From: JBOCEF01 sp047610385 | GTDB lineage: Bacteria > Pseudomonadota > Alphaproteobacteria > Rhodobacterales > Rhodobacteraceae | DNA: 26,913 bases | Direction: 5' to 3' | Assembly: GCA_047610385.1 (NCBI GenBank) | Contig: JBLGAC010000056.1 | Coordinates: forward strand, 1-26,913 | Shown here: positions 1 to 9,344 of the stretch, in pieces | Layout of the letters: the number at the start of each line of letters is the position of its first letter | Position numbering within the stretch: the stretch's first letter is position 1 | The notes under the pieces: generated by a model | What the model was told of the DNA's origin: nothing | The model's input: the letters and a program-made list of their open reading frames with translations, nothing else | Databases searched by the model: none | Program-made: the position numbers and the translations under genes

Positions 1-423
1 GCGGATCGGGCGGAGCAGCCGCGGCATGACCGTGCTGAGGATGACGACACCCAGCCCGCCCCGCGCCGTCAGCGTGCGGATCGGGGTGAGCAGCCCCAGC
101 CCCGCGCCGATGACCGCGCGCCGCACGCCGAGACCGCTGAGAAAGACGTGCTCGCGGTGCAGGACGATGCGGACGAAGCCGGTCTGGTGCCGACGCCCGA
201 AGCAGATGCTGCGGTAAAACCGCGCCGTCGCCGCTCTCCGCGCCGCGCTGCACGGGCTGAGGCTGATGCCGACGCGCAGCCTGCTGCTGCTGCTGTGGAT
301 GCAGGCACGGACGACGGCGTGCGCCGCACCGCTGAACGCGGCCGTCGCCGCGCCAAGCCCGCTGAGGCATCCTCAGACGACGCCGCCCCGGCGCCTGAGC
401 GCAGCGAAACCACCGCAAACTGA
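1..423 (+). CDS. C-terminal disordered tail of an unidentified protein (5'-truncated by the window edge)
   Basis: Frame 1 is open from the first base to the TGA at 421-423, giving about 140 residues. The composition is extreme: runs of Arg, Asp, Glu, Ala and Pro, with patches such as PRRRRSPRRAARAEAD and RRTAERGRRRAKP, and no hydrophobic core. Tails of this kind end some alphaproteobacterial RNA-handling proteins, for example DEAD-box helicases or RNase E, and would bind RNA or partners. That assignment is a guess from composition only, because no catalytic domain is in the window. A GC-rich hairpin follows the stop, consistent with this being the last gene of its transcript. Confidence 0.6.
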   Translation, partial: ADRAEQPRHDRAEDDDTQPAPRRQRADRGEQPQPRADDRAPHAETAEKDVLAVQDDADEAGLVPTPEADAAVKPRRRRSPRRAARAEADADAQPAAAAVDAGTDDGVRRTAERGRRRAKPAEASSDDAAPAPERSETTAN

Positions 424-429
424 CGTAAT

Positions 430-457
430 CTGGCGCGGACCTCAGGGCCCGCGCCAG
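430..457 (+). terminator. Hairpin after the left-edge gene, possible terminator
   Basis: A perfect 9-bp stem, CTGGCGCGG at 430-438 paired with CCGCGCCAG at 449-457, has a 10-nt loop and starts 7 nt after the stop codon at 423. There is no T-run after it, so it is an imperfect intrinsic terminator. Confidence 0.5.
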
Positions 458-1754
458 CTTCGCCAACCGCCCCGCGCCAAGCTTTGGTTGGTGGCCGCGC
501 CGCTCGTCAGGGCCGCGCCGGGACAACGGGGGCTCAAGAGTCATCTCATAGCCAAAAATTCCCTTTAAATACCTCAACTTAGCTTTCGTGTGTGGAGAAG
601 TGCGAAAACCGATGGACAGCCGGTTGATGCCAGCCCCCAACCATATTTATCGAGATTTGGCAGGCATTTAGCCGATCATTCTTACAAAAAATTGCATGCT
701 TAAAAATGCGTTTTTCGATTTTGCGGCAGGTTTTACCCACCTTCCACGCCCCGCAAGGCGCAGTTTACGGGCCTGTTGATGACGGCCAACTTCGGCCTGA
801 GGGCTTTGAAAATCGATGCGCCCGCGCTCCTCGTGCCCGTGATGCCCAGTGCATGGCCGTGCTCGCCTGTTCCGGCGTCGGGCGCGCCTCGTCTGCAAAG
901 GTGCGCATGTGGCCACGCCCAAGGTGGTCGTCTATCCAGCGTTTAGGGACGTCAGGCACGGGCACGGCGCGGGGGATTGTCTTGGTTTTCTCGCTCTGAT
1001 TGCATGGCAATCCCCCCAATTTTGATGAGGGTCATCCCGCCGACCCCACCACTGCTCAGCAACGGTTGCTATAAGCCCATCGCTATTGCGCGGCGAAGCG
1101 CGCGCCATCTTTGATTGTTTGCTGATCGAGGCATTCGTGTCTGACGGCGCGATTGTAGCGCTCGACACAGACGTCTTGATCGGGATTTCCCAGCTGGATG
1201 TGATAAATGCAGATTCTGCACACGTCAGACCCTGAATAAATTTTGCTTATGATTTATTTTAACCATTTTGACGCATGGATCGCAGGATATTTTAAAATCA
1301 GTTAAATATTAAAGCCACATTTTTTGTATTTAATTTTCAAATAACTTTGATGACAAATACACTGAGATATACATCTATCACAGATGCCCCTTCGCAGAAA
1401 ACTTTCCCGTAATTGATCCGCCTGACCCACAAGCAAAGATTGATCTTTTGCCAAGAATTAGTTCACTTGCAAGCCATGAGGGGGCGTTATTTGATCTGTG
1501 TCTGGCGGCAGATGTGCTGTCGGGTGATTGCATGCACTCAACTGGCGGCAAATGGATAAGGGCGGATGGCCTTACGCGCTCCGCAGATCGCGAAAGCAAA
1601 CGCAGACCCCCCACTTTTCCTCCAGCTCAGCACGATCCCGAGGGGGTGATGCCTGTCGCGAAGTCTGGCGCGCCTGTGCCTTAAGGCCGGTCTCAAACGC
1701 CGCAGGCCGGCATCCTTGGCGACGGGCCCGGCCGCGCGGCTTATGATCAGCCAT
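458..1754. other. Gene-poor stretch with an AT-rich island at about 1195-1385
   Basis: No convincing gene was found. The DNA changes from GC-rich to clearly AT-rich at about 1195-1385. From about 1343 to 1684 one plus-strand frame stays open and reads fairly protein-like (segment ASHEGALFDLCLAADVLS), but it has no ATG or ribosome site, only a TTG at 1448, and I do not recognise it. A minus-strand frame at 765-1019 contains a protein-like segment (VPVPDVPKRWIDDHLGRG) that could be a gene remnant. Neither is called as a gene. Confidence 0.4.
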
Positions 1755-3440
1755 TCAGCGCGTGTCTCCCGCGCTGTCGAAGGTGGCCCAGCTGAACGTT
1801 TCGGCCCCGTGGCTGGTTTCGGCGTTCAACGAGATGTCTTCCTCAACCCTCAGTGCAAAACCGGCCGGGGTCACGCCTTGCGCCCGCGCGTTGGCGGGGT
1901 CTGACGCGTTGTAGCTTCTCAGCCCGACCAGCACGCCCGGTTCCGGCCCAAAGTCAAAACTGTCGGAGAACGCGGCGCCCTTTCAAGTGTGGCTGGTGGA
2001 TGCGGTTCCAATCTTTATCGCCATCCACGGCACCGTTTCCAAGGCGTGGATGCCGTCGGCCGCGTCATTTTCCTGGATCCACAGATCGAACCTCGTCGCG
2101 GTCACGTTCGACACCCGCGCCACTGCGGCATCCGCCTCGTTGGCGCTGGTCATCGTGGCGCTCACCGCGGTCTTGGTTGGGGCCTGATCATTGATGCTGC
2201 TCGCGGCCGAAAACCTGATCCAGTCGATGATTTCATGGCTATGGAGCGTCTCCAGATCGTGACTCTGAGTCTCCAGCGCCATGGCGGTGAATCCGTTCGC
2301 GCCAATGGCTCCGATCCGTGGGCTGGCCGTATCAGTGCCGTTATACGACGCCAGCGATGCCACGACCAAAGGCGCCGCGTTGAACGCCTGATTGAAGGAC
2401 AGCTTCGCCGGGTGGCCATTGACGTTCTGCGCGGAGGGCCCCGCCCGCCTGTCCATTTCTGACAAGGGTCTGCCGCCATGCTCGATCGCGAACCAGCCGA
2501 CATCCTCAAGGTGGTGGTTGAGGTTGTCGGCCTCCTCCTCCTGCATGGTCAGAAGGAAGCCGGCGCCATCAGGATTGGGCTGGTGCGAGATGATAGAATT
2601 GGTGCCGTCAAGGGTCTGCGCCTGACTGAAGATTGAAGGCGTGGTCGCGAAATTCTGCGCGAAGGCGATGTCCTTAAACCCCTTGACGCACAGCTTGCGG
2701 GTGCTGAGCTCTCCGACCTGAATCACGGTCCCGTCTTCGAAGGTGTGCACGCCCTTTTCCAGCACCAGAAGCGTGACCGTTTTATCCACATGCCTGGCGG
2801 TGTTGAAGATCTGCAGGCCCGTGGCCGCGTCGATGATCTTCTTTGGCTCCTGCACCCGGATCTGCGTGCCGTCGCCGGTCACGTTGCGGAACCGCGTTGC
2901 GGCGGCGTCCACCTGGTTCAGTCTGGGCGACAGCGCAAAGACCACCGAGTCGATATAGGTGTTGGCGAAGATCAGCGTCTGCCACGACGGTCAGCCGGGC
3001 CACCTCGCCAATGGCGGCGCGCGTGGTGACCGCGATGGTCTGGGTGTCGGCCGCGCGTTCATCGCTTGCGCAGACGAACACGCCATAGGTGCCAGATGAC
3101 ACGAGCGCGACGAAGGCGAGCGTGCCGCTTGCCGCATCGATTGCAAGCAAAGCCGCGTCCGCGCCCCCCGCGATGGCATAGCTCAGCGCATCGCCATCCT
3201 CATCCGCGGCGGCGATCTGGCCAACATAGGTTCCGCCCACGGACGCGCTGAATGCCGCCAGCAGGCCGGATACGACCAGCGTTCCGCCGCCCCAAATGCC
3301 CTCAGGGTCCGTGATCACGATGTTTGGGGCCAGCGCGGCGGGGGGGCATTCACGGCAACAATGACCGAAAGAGGGATGCCAGCGATTGTGGCTGTGATGA
3401 AGTGATAAGTCAGACTAAAAATTAATATCTCTATATAACT
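1755..3440 (-). pseudogene. Remnant of a large secreted cadherin/lectin-like repeat protein, frameshifted and with an internal stop
   Basis: Read on the minus strand, the stretch begins with a cadherin/Ig-like segment (NIVITDPEGIWGGGTLVV, then ALLAIDAASGTLAFVAL and a Y-V-CASD end). It continues into four or five beta-sandwich repeats with the pattern F..AF...P.V......GF...QEE....H..E...W.AIE.G, which resemble H-type lectin-like modules of big adhesins. Three lesions are visible. The frame changes around the G7 run at 3340-3346; it changes again near 2985-2995, before WQTLIFANTY; and a TGA at 1983-1985 interrupts the same frame, which then continues with good repeat sequence to a final TGA at 1755-1757. 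There is no start codon: the frame opens directly out of AT-rich DNA at 3440. Family identity is by pattern only. The decay is directly visible. Confidence 0.7.
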
Positions 3441-3640
3441 TCAAAAAGTGAAATCTATTTTTGAGTGATTTGTTGGAATTTTTCGATATGCCATTTTTAT
3501 ATTTCATCAAATTTTTCTGATGATGATGCCGCAATATAGCAAATATTTTTCACCTCCAATTTGGTTTCCAACGCCATGGCCACGAAATATTTTTAGGAAA
3601 TTTCGACAAAAACGGCGACGATGATTGGGGCTGTTGGCAA
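3441..3640. other. AT-rich island without a gene
   Basis: About 200 bp of strongly AT-rich sequence lies between the truncated repeat-protein remnant and an IS5 remnant. No open frame, tRNA or clear promoter is seen. The motif AAATATTTTT occurs twice. Confidence 0.5.
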
Positions 3641-4230
3641 CGTTTCATGATCCGCACGCAGCCCCGGCGCACCACGGCATCGCGGGTTGGGCCGTGTGAG
3701 CAAAGGGGGTGTCCCCACAAAGTCCACACCGCGCGTCATGGCTGGAAGGCGGGATCTCGCCATGACCCAAGCCCTGATCGACCACGCGGCATGGTGCGAC
3801 CTGCCCAAGCCGTTCGGCAAATGGGGCACGGATAGGGTGCCGGTTCGCCCGTTGGCGGGGCGGCGGGGTGGCATCGGTTGACTGCTTTTCGCACGGATCC
3901 CAGCCGGTCATTCCGCGGAGGTTCAACCGCAGGCAGCCCGGCACGTTGGACCGAGCTTCATATGCCAAGCGCAACCGCATCGGGCGTAAGATGGGCTTCG
4001 CGGCATCTTGCGCGGTCCAGCCATGCTCCGGTCGTTTTGAAAACGCGATACGCATATCCCAGTGGATTGACCGCTTCAGAGGGGACATTCCGCCTTCGGC
4101 CAGCTTGGACAATGCCGCTTTGCCAAGGACTGGCAGGCATCCGTCAACTGCGCGGAAGTAAGGCTCATCTCCGCGCCCAGTGGCATTCGTTTCATACGCT
4201 TGGGCCAGTTTCGCCTGCGCGCGGGGGCAA
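3641..4230 (+). pseudogene. Degraded IS5-family transposase remnant
   Basis: Scattered transposase signatures appear in shifting plus-strand frames. DLPKPFGKWGT (about 3798-3830) matches the N-terminal RDLPERFGKWNT of the more complete IS at the right end of this window. PVIPRRFNRRQPGTLDRASY (about 3904-3963) followed by AKRNRIGRKMG matches PIIPWKSNRKAPGTLDRRRY of the same element. A further segment near 4115-4200 (FAKDWQASVNCAEVRLISA) resembles the RRLAKDFE...A.A...IASI tail of other IS5 transposases. The catalytic middle is missing, and no terminal inverted repeats were found. The remnant sits just downstream of the convergent lysR gene. Confidence 0.65.
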
Positions 4231-4244
4231 TTCTGGCCCGTCTG

Positions 4245-5159
4245 TCAGGTATCGTTGACTTGATACCGCTCGCTCAGCGCCCTGGTGATCTGCTCCACAA
4301 AGCGCGACGCCGCCACTGGCAGCGTGCGGTTGCGCTTTTGGCCGACAAACAGCGTGCCCTCGGTCACGTCGCGGGTGTCGATTTCCCGGCTGACCAGGCC
4401 ATGCTCGTCGCGCCCCTCCGGCCCACCGATCCGGATCTGGAACGTGATTGCATCGGTCACCGCCACATGGGCCTTGAGATATTCGAACGAGTTGCTTTCA
4501 AGGATCGGCGCGCGCGCAAAGCTTTTGCCAAACAGCGCGCGGTCCAGCATCCGCCGCCCGCCAAACCCCCGCGCGGGCAGGGCCAGCGGATGCTCGCAGC
4601 ATTGACGCAGCCGCACCGTGGGGAACGCGGCCAAGGGATGGCTAGCCGCCATCACCGCGGTCAGCCGCTGGGGGACCGCAAGGCGCACTTCATATTCCGG
4701 CACGCTTATGCCGTCGAACACCAGCACCAGATCGACGGCAAAGCTTTCCAACGCCTCGACGGCTGAGCCGTATTCCAGCACCGACACCTCAAAGGTCACG
4801 TTGGGAAAATCAGCCTGATATTGCGCGATCCGGCGCGGCAGAAAATAGGGGATCAGCGCCTGGCTGCACCCGATGGCCACATGGCCGCGGCGCACGCCGC
4901 TCAGATCCGCGATGCGAGATTTGAGGCGCGCGTCCTCAGCCAGAATTTCGCGGATGTGCTGGATCACCAGCTCGCCCGCCGCGTTCAGGCGCACGCCGCG
5001 GGCGCTGCGTTCAAAGATTTCAAAGCCCAGTTCCTCCTCATACCCCTGAAGGCGGCGCTGCACGGCTGATGGGGTCTGCGCTGCTTCTTCGGCCGCGGCG
5101 CGGATCGATCCGGTGCGTGCGATGGCGTCCACAAGGCGGAAGGTGATGAGGTGTTTCAT
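4245..5159 (-). CDS. LysR-family transcriptional regulator of the heterocycle operon
   Basis: The 304-residue protein has the usual LysR length. The N-terminal winged helix-turn-helix (about residues 1-60) contains FRLVDAIARTGSIRAAAEEA and SAVQRRLQGYEEELGFEIFER. The C-terminal part (about 90-300) is the periplasmic-binding-protein-like effector domain. The start at 5159 (MKHLITFRL) fits the family N-terminus; an upstream in-frame ATG at 5216 would add 19 unlikely residues and intrude on the divergent promoter region. The gene is divergent from the eleven-gene operon with about 106 bp between the starts, the classical LysR arrangement, so it probably senses the pathway substrate or an intermediate and activates the operon while repressing itself. 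The recognised substrate cannot be read from the sequence. Confidence 0.92.
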   Translation of the reverse strand: MKHLITFRLVDAIARTGSIRAAAEEAAQTPSAVQRRLQGYEEELGFEIFERSARGVRLNAAGELVIQHIREILAEDARLKSRIADLSGVRRGHVAIGCSQALIPYFLPRRIAQYQADFPNVTFEVSVLEYGSAVEALESFAVDLVLVFDGISVPEYEVRLAVPQRLTAVMAASHPLAAFPTVRLRQCCEHPLALPARGFGGRRMLDRALFGKSFARAPILESNSFEYLKAHVAVTDAITFQIRIGGPEGRDEHGLVSREIDTRDVTEGTLFVGQKRNRTLPVAASRFVEQITRALSERYQVNDT

Positions 5160-5265
5160 GGGGCAACCATATTCCAGTGCTGCGTTTTGGGCAACGCCGA
5201 TACGCGAAAATAGCACAAGACAGCATCGCTCACCTCAGCAAAGCATGTGCCTGAGGAGACGCCAG
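5160..5265. promoter_or_regulatory. Divergent lysR/operon control region
   Basis: This 106-bp gap separates the lysR start from the operon start and must hold both promoters and the LysR site. The clearest dyad is GCGTT (5182-5186), six bases, AACGC (5193-5197). A T-N11-A match (T5181, A5193) overlaps it but is not centred on it. No strong sigma-70 boxes were recognised. GAGGAG at 5253-5258 is the ribosome site for the first operon gene. Confidence 0.45.
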
Positions 5266-6084
5266 ATGACCCATCCCCCACAGACGCACATCAGGACCGA
5301 TCGCTGGACCCGCACCGCAAGCGGCATCAGCCTTGTGCGCCCACGCCTGGCACCCCGCTGCATCAGCTTTGCCGCCGCGCCTGAGCCGCTGGAGGCGGAC
5401 ATGACGCGCGCGGCGCTGATCGTCATCGACATGCAGAACGATTTCCTGGCGCCTGAGGGGTGGTTCGCCGCGACGCGGGGGGCTGATGTCGCGCCGCTGG
5501 GGCAGGTGATCCCGACGATCAATGCAATGGCCGCCGCGTTTCGCGCCCATGGGGCCCCGGTGATCCATCTGAATTGGGGCGTGCGCGCAGACATCGCGAA
5601 CCTGCCTGCCAACGTGGCGGATAAGGGATCAGCCTGCGCGGCGGCACCGGGCTATGGCGACACCATTCCCAGTGGGCGCGTGTTGGTCCAAGGCGACTGG
5701 GGCGCCGCCAGCGTGCCTGAGATTGAGACAGACCCGCGCGACATCCATGTCGCCAAGCATCGCCTGTCAGGGTTTCGCGACAATGAGCTTGACCAGATCC
5801 TGCGCCGGTTGGGCACGGACACGCTGTTCTACACCGGGGTCAACCTCGACCGCTGCGTGTTCGCAACCCTGATGGATGGCTGCTTCCAGGGCTATGACGC
5901 GGTTTTGATTGAGGACGCGACCACCACCGTGTCCCCCGCCCCGGTCGCCGACGCGATCACCTTTCTGATCCGCCTGCTTTATGGCCACACCGCGCGCAGC
6001 GAAGACCTGCTTGCGGCATTGGCCCCCCCATCCCCCACAGGCGCACCCCCTGAAGACGCACCGCTCACAGGAGAGACCGAATGA
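5266..6084 (+). CDS. Isochorismatase-like amidohydrolase (biuret hydrolase / ureidoacrylate amidohydrolase type)
   Basis: A 272-residue cytoplasmic cysteine hydrolase. The family triad is visible: Asp55 in LIVIDMQNDF, Lys164 in HVAKHRLSGF and Cys197 in NLDRCVFATLMD. Members cleave C-N bonds of small linear amides: BiuH converts biuret to allophanate and RutB cleaves ureidoacrylate. The segment LPANVADKG...SGRVLVQGDWG resembles the BiuH/RutB subgroup more than true isochorismatases. The ATG at 5266 follows GAGGAG with suitable spacing and starts a 45-residue N-terminal extension before the core, as RutB-like proteins often have. The stop overlaps the next gene as ATGA. In this operon it is the natural candidate to hydrolyse the linear product made by the ring-opening enzyme. 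Substrate choice between biuret-, ureido- and carbamoyl-type amides is open. Confidence 0.85.
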   Translation: MTHPPQTHIRTDRWTRTASGISLVRPRLAPRCISFAAAPEPLEADMTRAALIVIDMQNDFLAPEGWFAATRGADVAPLGQVIPTINAMAAAFRAHGAPVIHLNWGVRADIANLPANVADKGSACAAAPGYGDTIPSGRVLVQGDWGAASVPEIETDPRDIHVAKHRLSGFRDNELDQILRRLGTDTLFYTGVNLDRCVFATLMDGCFQGYDAVLIEDATTTVSPAPVADAITFLIRLLYGHTARSEDLLAALAPPSPTGAPPEDAPLTGETE

Positions 6085-7118
6085 AGCTCACCCGCCGCCG
6101 TTTCGGCCAGATTGCCACCGCATCGCTCGCCGCCGGGCTTGCCGCCCCCGCACTTGGCCAAGGCAAGACCAAGCTGAAGATGGTGCTGAACTGGCGCTAT
6201 CAGGGCCCGCAATCATGGTTCTTTCAGGCCCAGGACAACGGCTATTTCGATCAGGCCGGGATTGAGATGATCATCGATCAGGGCAATGGCTCCGGCGCCG
6301 CAGTCGGTTCAGTGGCCGCTGGGTCCTATGATGTGGGTTTTGGCGACATCAATGCGCTGATCACCCTTGCTGGGACCAAACCCGCTGAGGCACCGGTCTG
6401 CGTCTATCAGATGTACAACAAGCCCCCGTTCACGGTGGCGGTGCTGGCGTCGTCCGACATCATGACCGCCAAGGACCTTGAAGGGCGCAAGCTGGGCGGG
6501 GCGGCCAATGATGGTGCGCTCAAGCTGTGGCCTGCCTTTGCCTCAGTCGCGGGCATCGACACATCAGGGGTCGAAATCCTCAACTTCCAGTCCAGCCTGC
6601 GCGAACAGATGCTGAAGGGCGCGCAGGTCGAAGGCGTGTTTGGTTATGTGAACACGATCCGCTTTTCGGCCAAGCTGTCGGGCATGGATCCGGACAAGGA
6701 CATCCGGTTCATCAATTACGGCGACTACGGCATGGACCTTTATTCCAACGGCATGATCATTTCTGACGCCATGGCGGCCAAAGACCCTGAGCTGGTCAAG
6801 GGCATGGTCTGGGCGATCAACCAAGGCGTCAAGGACACGCTGAAAGACCTCGACGCCGCAGTTGCATCCGTCGCTGCGCGTGAGCCGCTGATCAACAAGC
6901 CGGTGGAAAAAGAACGCCTGATCGCAACCCTTCAGGATGAGATGAACCATCCCGAACTGGCGACCCTCGGGCTTGGCGCGGTGGACCCGGCGCGCTTCGC
7001 CGCATCGATCGACATCGTGGTTAACGCCAACGGCCTGCCGCGCACGCCCGCCCCTGAGGAGGTGTACACCGAAGCCTTTTTGCCCGCACCGGATGACCGC
7101 ATCTATAAGCTTCTGTGA
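6081..7118 (+). CDS. NMT1/THI5-like ABC substrate-binding protein, Tat-exported
   Basis: A 345-residue periplasmic binding protein of the SsuA/THI5/NMT1 type. The N-terminus carries a twin-arginine signal (TRRRFGQIA, then a hydrophobic stretch ending ALGQ near residue 27), suggesting export of a folded protein. The core motifs MVLNWRYQGPQSWFFQA, VGFGDINALI, YQMYNKPPF and YSNGM are typical. Relatives bind pyrimidine-type, sulfonate or nitrile compounds and hand them to a SsuBC/ThiXZ-like transporter. The start overlaps the preceding stop (ATGA), preceded by AGGAGAG. A second, related binding protein (10955-11962) is in the same operon with Sec rather than Tat export, so the single ABC importer here appears to have two receptors. 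Confidence 0.9.
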   Translation: MKLTRRRFGQIATASLAAGLAAPALGQGKTKLKMVLNWRYQGPQSWFFQAQDNGYFDQAGIEMIIDQGNGSGAAVGSVAAGSYDVGFGDINALITLAGTKPAEAPVCVYQMYNKPPFTVAVLASSDIMTAKDLEGRKLGGAANDGALKLWPAFASVAGIDTSGVEILNFQSSLREQMLKGAQVEGVFGYVNTIRFSAKLSGMDPDKDIRFINYGDYGMDLYSNGMIISDAMAAKDPELVKGMVWAINQGVKDTLKDLDAAVASVAAREPLINKPVEKERLIATLQDEMNHPELATLGLGAVDPARFAASIDIVVNANGLPRTPAPEEVYTEAFLPAPDDRIYKLL

Positions 7119-7122
7119 TCTG

Positions 7123-7917
7123 ATGGACCTGCATCTGACCGGAAAAGTCATCGTCGTCACCGGCCCTGCCAAGGGCATGGGGGCGGCGATATCCCTGGGG
7201 TTCGCGCGCGAAGGCGCGAACCTCGCCTTGCTGGGCCGCGACACCGGCGCCATCGCGCCGGTGGCAGACGCCGCCCGCGCGATGGGCGTGGACGCGGAGA
7301 TATTCCCCTGTGACGTCACCGATGCAGGCGCAGTGCAGGCGGCGATCGATGCGATCTGCGCGCGGTTTGGCGGGCGCATCGACGTGCTGGTCAACGTCGC
7401 GGGCGGCACCGGGCCGATCGGCAAAACTGGGGTTGAAACCAGCGCTGAGGAATTCGACGAGATCGTGCATCTGAACATGCGCGGGCCGTTCAACATGATC
7501 CATTCGGTCGCCCCGGTGATGACCCGCGGCGGGGGCGGCAAGATCGTCAATGTCGGCGGCACTTTCGGGATGCGCGGGCGGGCAATGCGGCTGGCCTATT
7601 CCAGTTCAAAATGGGGCCTGCGTGGGCTGACCAAAAGCTTCGCGCTCGAACTTGGCCCCGACAACATCAACGTCAATCTGGTGGCACCCGGCATGGTCGA
7701 TGGCCCGCGCTTTCGCACCAAGGTCGTCCCGCAAGTCGCCGCCCAGCACGGCGTGTCTGAGGAGGCCGCCGCGCGCCTTCATGCCGCCGATTACGCGCTG
7801 GGACGCATCAGCACCGACGAAGACATCGCCGCCGCCACGCTGTTTCTGGCGTCGGACCGTGCGCGGCAGATCACCGGCATCGACCTGCCCGTGGACGGCG
7901 GCTGGGCCGCGCTGTGA
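7123..7917 (+). CDS. Short-chain dehydrogenase/reductase with a substituted catalytic serine
   Basis: A 264-residue classical SDR. It has the cofactor motif TGPAKGMG (residues 13-20), Asn91 in the NVAGG motif, Asn118, and the YxxxK pair Tyr159/Lys163 in AYSSSK. The C-terminus has the usual GIDLPVDGGW. The residue 13 positions before Tyr159, normally the catalytic Ser, is Gly146 (IVNVGGTFG), with Thr147 next to it, so proton relay may use Thr147 or activity may be altered. The start at 7123 lies 4 nt after the previous stop. In the operon it probably oxidises or reduces a hydroxyl/keto group on the imported ring compound or on a released carbon skeleton. The substrate is unknown. Confidence 0.88.
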   Translation: MDLHLTGKVIVVTGPAKGMGAAISLGFAREGANLALLGRDTGAIAPVADAARAMGVDAEIFPCDVTDAGAVQAAIDAICARFGGRIDVLVNVAGGTGPIGKTGVETSAEEFDEIVHLNMRGPFNMIHSVAPVMTRGGGGKIVNVGGTFGMRGRAMRLAYSSSKWGLRGLTKSFALELGPDNINVNLVAPGMVDGPRFRTKVVPQVAAQHGVSEEAAARLHAADYALGRISTDEDIAAATLFLASDRARQITGIDLPVDGGWAAL

Positions 7918-7928
7918 AGGACAATGAC

Positions 7929-9344
7929 ATGGACCTGCTTCTCAAAGGCGGATGGGTGGTCAATGAGACCGGCCGCGCACGCGCAGACATCGCCATCACT
8001 GGCGAGACGATCACCGCGATCGCCCCCCCCGGCGTGCTGAACGGCGCGGCTGAGGTGGTGGACGTCACCGGCCTGCACCTGATCCCCGGCGCCATCGACA
8101 TGCATGTGCATTTTCGTGAACCGGGCTACACCCACAAGGAAGACTGGGAGACCGGAACCCGCGCCGCCGCAATGGGCGGGGTGACCACGGTGTTCGAGAT
8201 GCCCAACACCAACCCCCCGACCCGGTCCGCGGCCGATCTGCGCGCCAAGCAAGATTTTGCGCGCAAGGCCTGTGTCGATTTCGGGATTTACGGCCTGCTT
8301 GCTGAGGACAACATTGACGAGATCCCCGGCCTAATCGCCGCGGGTGCCAACGCGTTCAAATGCTTCATGGGCAACACGTTTGGCAATTTGCCCTCGCCCT
8401 CCACCGGCGCGATGCTGGAGGGGTTTGAGATCATCGCCCAATCAGGCCTGCGGATATCGCTGCACGCGGAAACCGCGTCGATCATGGCATGGCGTCAGGC
8501 GCGGCTGGTGGCAGCAGGGCTGAACGCGCCGCTTCATCACATCGCCGCGCGGCCCGAAGTGGTCGCGATTGAGGCGGTGGCCCGCGCCGCAGTGCTGGCC
8601 GAATGGACCGGCGCGCGGATCCACATCCTGCACATTTCTTCGGCCGGGGAATTGCGCCCGTTGTCTGAGGCCAAAGCCCGCGGCGTCGATGTCACCGGCG
8701 AGACGTGCCCGTGTTATCTGTTCCTGACCACCGATGATTATGGCCGCATCGGCTCCGTGATCCGCGTGAACCCCCCGGTGCGCGCGCCCAAGGACGCCGC
8801 CGCGATCTGGGACGCGCTGCAATCGGGCGTCATCGACATGATCGCCACTGACCACGCCCCCCACACGCCCGAAGAGAAGCGCAAGGATGTGATCTGGGAT
8901 GCTGATTGCGGCTTTCCCGGCGTTGAAACCCAGATGCCCCTGATGCTGACAGAGGTCGCGGCAGGGCGCATGAGCCTTGAGCAGTACGTCAAGATTTCCG
9001 CGGCAAATCCGGCGCGTGCGTTCGGGATGTGGCCGGTGAAGGGCCGCCTTGCCGTCGGCGCCCATGCGGACATCGCCGTGGTGGATCTGTCGCGGCGCGA
9101 AACCGTGGCCGCCGCGCGCCTGCACAGCCGCGGCAAGATCACGCCGTTTGAGGGGCGCGAGACAATTGGCGCCCCGGTCCACACGATTGTCCGTGGCAGC
9201 TTTGTGCAGCGCGATCGCCAGATGGTCGAAGGCATGGCGGGCCATGGCCGCCAAGTCACCGCGATCCAGACCATGCCCGCCCCCGCCCCGCGAAACGTTG
9301 ACCAAAGCCTCGCCGCCATTCTTGTGGCGGGAGGGGGGGCATGA
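7929..9344 (+). CDS. Dihydroorotase/allantoinase/hydantoinase-family cyclic amidohydrolase
   Basis: A 471-residue metal-dependent amidohydrolase. The binuclear metal ligands can be placed: His59 and His61 in DMHVHFREPG, the carbamylatable Lys144 in NAFKCFMG, His179 in ISLHAET, His235 in HILHISS and Asp308 in IATDHAPH. These enzymes open five- or six-membered cyclic ureides (dihydroorotate, allantoin, hydantoins, dihydropyrimidines). The ATG at 7929 is preferred because GAAGGA lies 7 nt upstream; a GTG at 7914 would overlap the SDR stop. The stop overlaps the ABC ATPase start (ATGA). Its place in a transport/catabolic operon without pyrimidine-biosynthesis genes argues for a catabolic cyclic-ureide hydrolase rather than PyrC. 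The preferred ring cannot be decided from the motifs. Confidence 0.88.
   Translation: MDLLLKGGWVVNETGRARADIAITGETITAIAPPGVLNGAAEVVDVTGLHLIPGAIDMHVHFREPGYTHKEDWETGTRAAAMGGVTTVFEMPNTNPPTRSAADLRAKQDFARKACVDFGIYGLLAEDNIDEIPGLIAAGANAFKCFMGNTFGNLPSPSTGAMLEGFEIIAQSGLRISLHAETASIMAWRQARLVAAGLNAPLHHIAARPEVVAIEAVARAAVLAEWTGARIHILHISSAGELRPLSEAKARGVDVTGETCPCYLFLTTDDYGRIGSVIRVNPPVRAPKDAAAIWDALQSGVIDMIATDHAPHTPEEKRKDVIWDADCGFPGVETQMPLMLTEVAAGRMSLEQYVKISAANPARAFGMWPVKGRLAVGAHADIAVVDLSRRETVAAARLHSRGKITPFEGRETIGAPVHTIVRGSFVQRDRQMVEGMAGHGRQVTAIQTMPAPAPRNVDQSLAAILVAGGGA

Noticed and set aside
1343..1684. Open frame with protein-like segment at the left side
   Set aside because: No ATG/GTG start or ribosome site, only TTG, and no recognisable family.
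5181..5193. T-N11-A LysR box
   Set aside because: The spacing fits but the match is not centred on the nearby inverted repeat, and such short motifs are frequent; kept only as part of the control region entry.
5113..5265. Longer upstream reading frame in front of the isochorismatase-like gene
   Set aside because: It runs through the lysR start and divergent promoter region and lacks a ribosome site; ATG 5266 has GAGGAG at the right distance.
7929..9344. Housekeeping pyrC (dihydroorotase of pyrimidine synthesis)
   Set aside because: It is locked in an import/catabolic operon with deaminase and ring opener and has no pyrB or other synthesis neighbours; the general dihydroorotase/allantoinase/hydantoinase label is safer.
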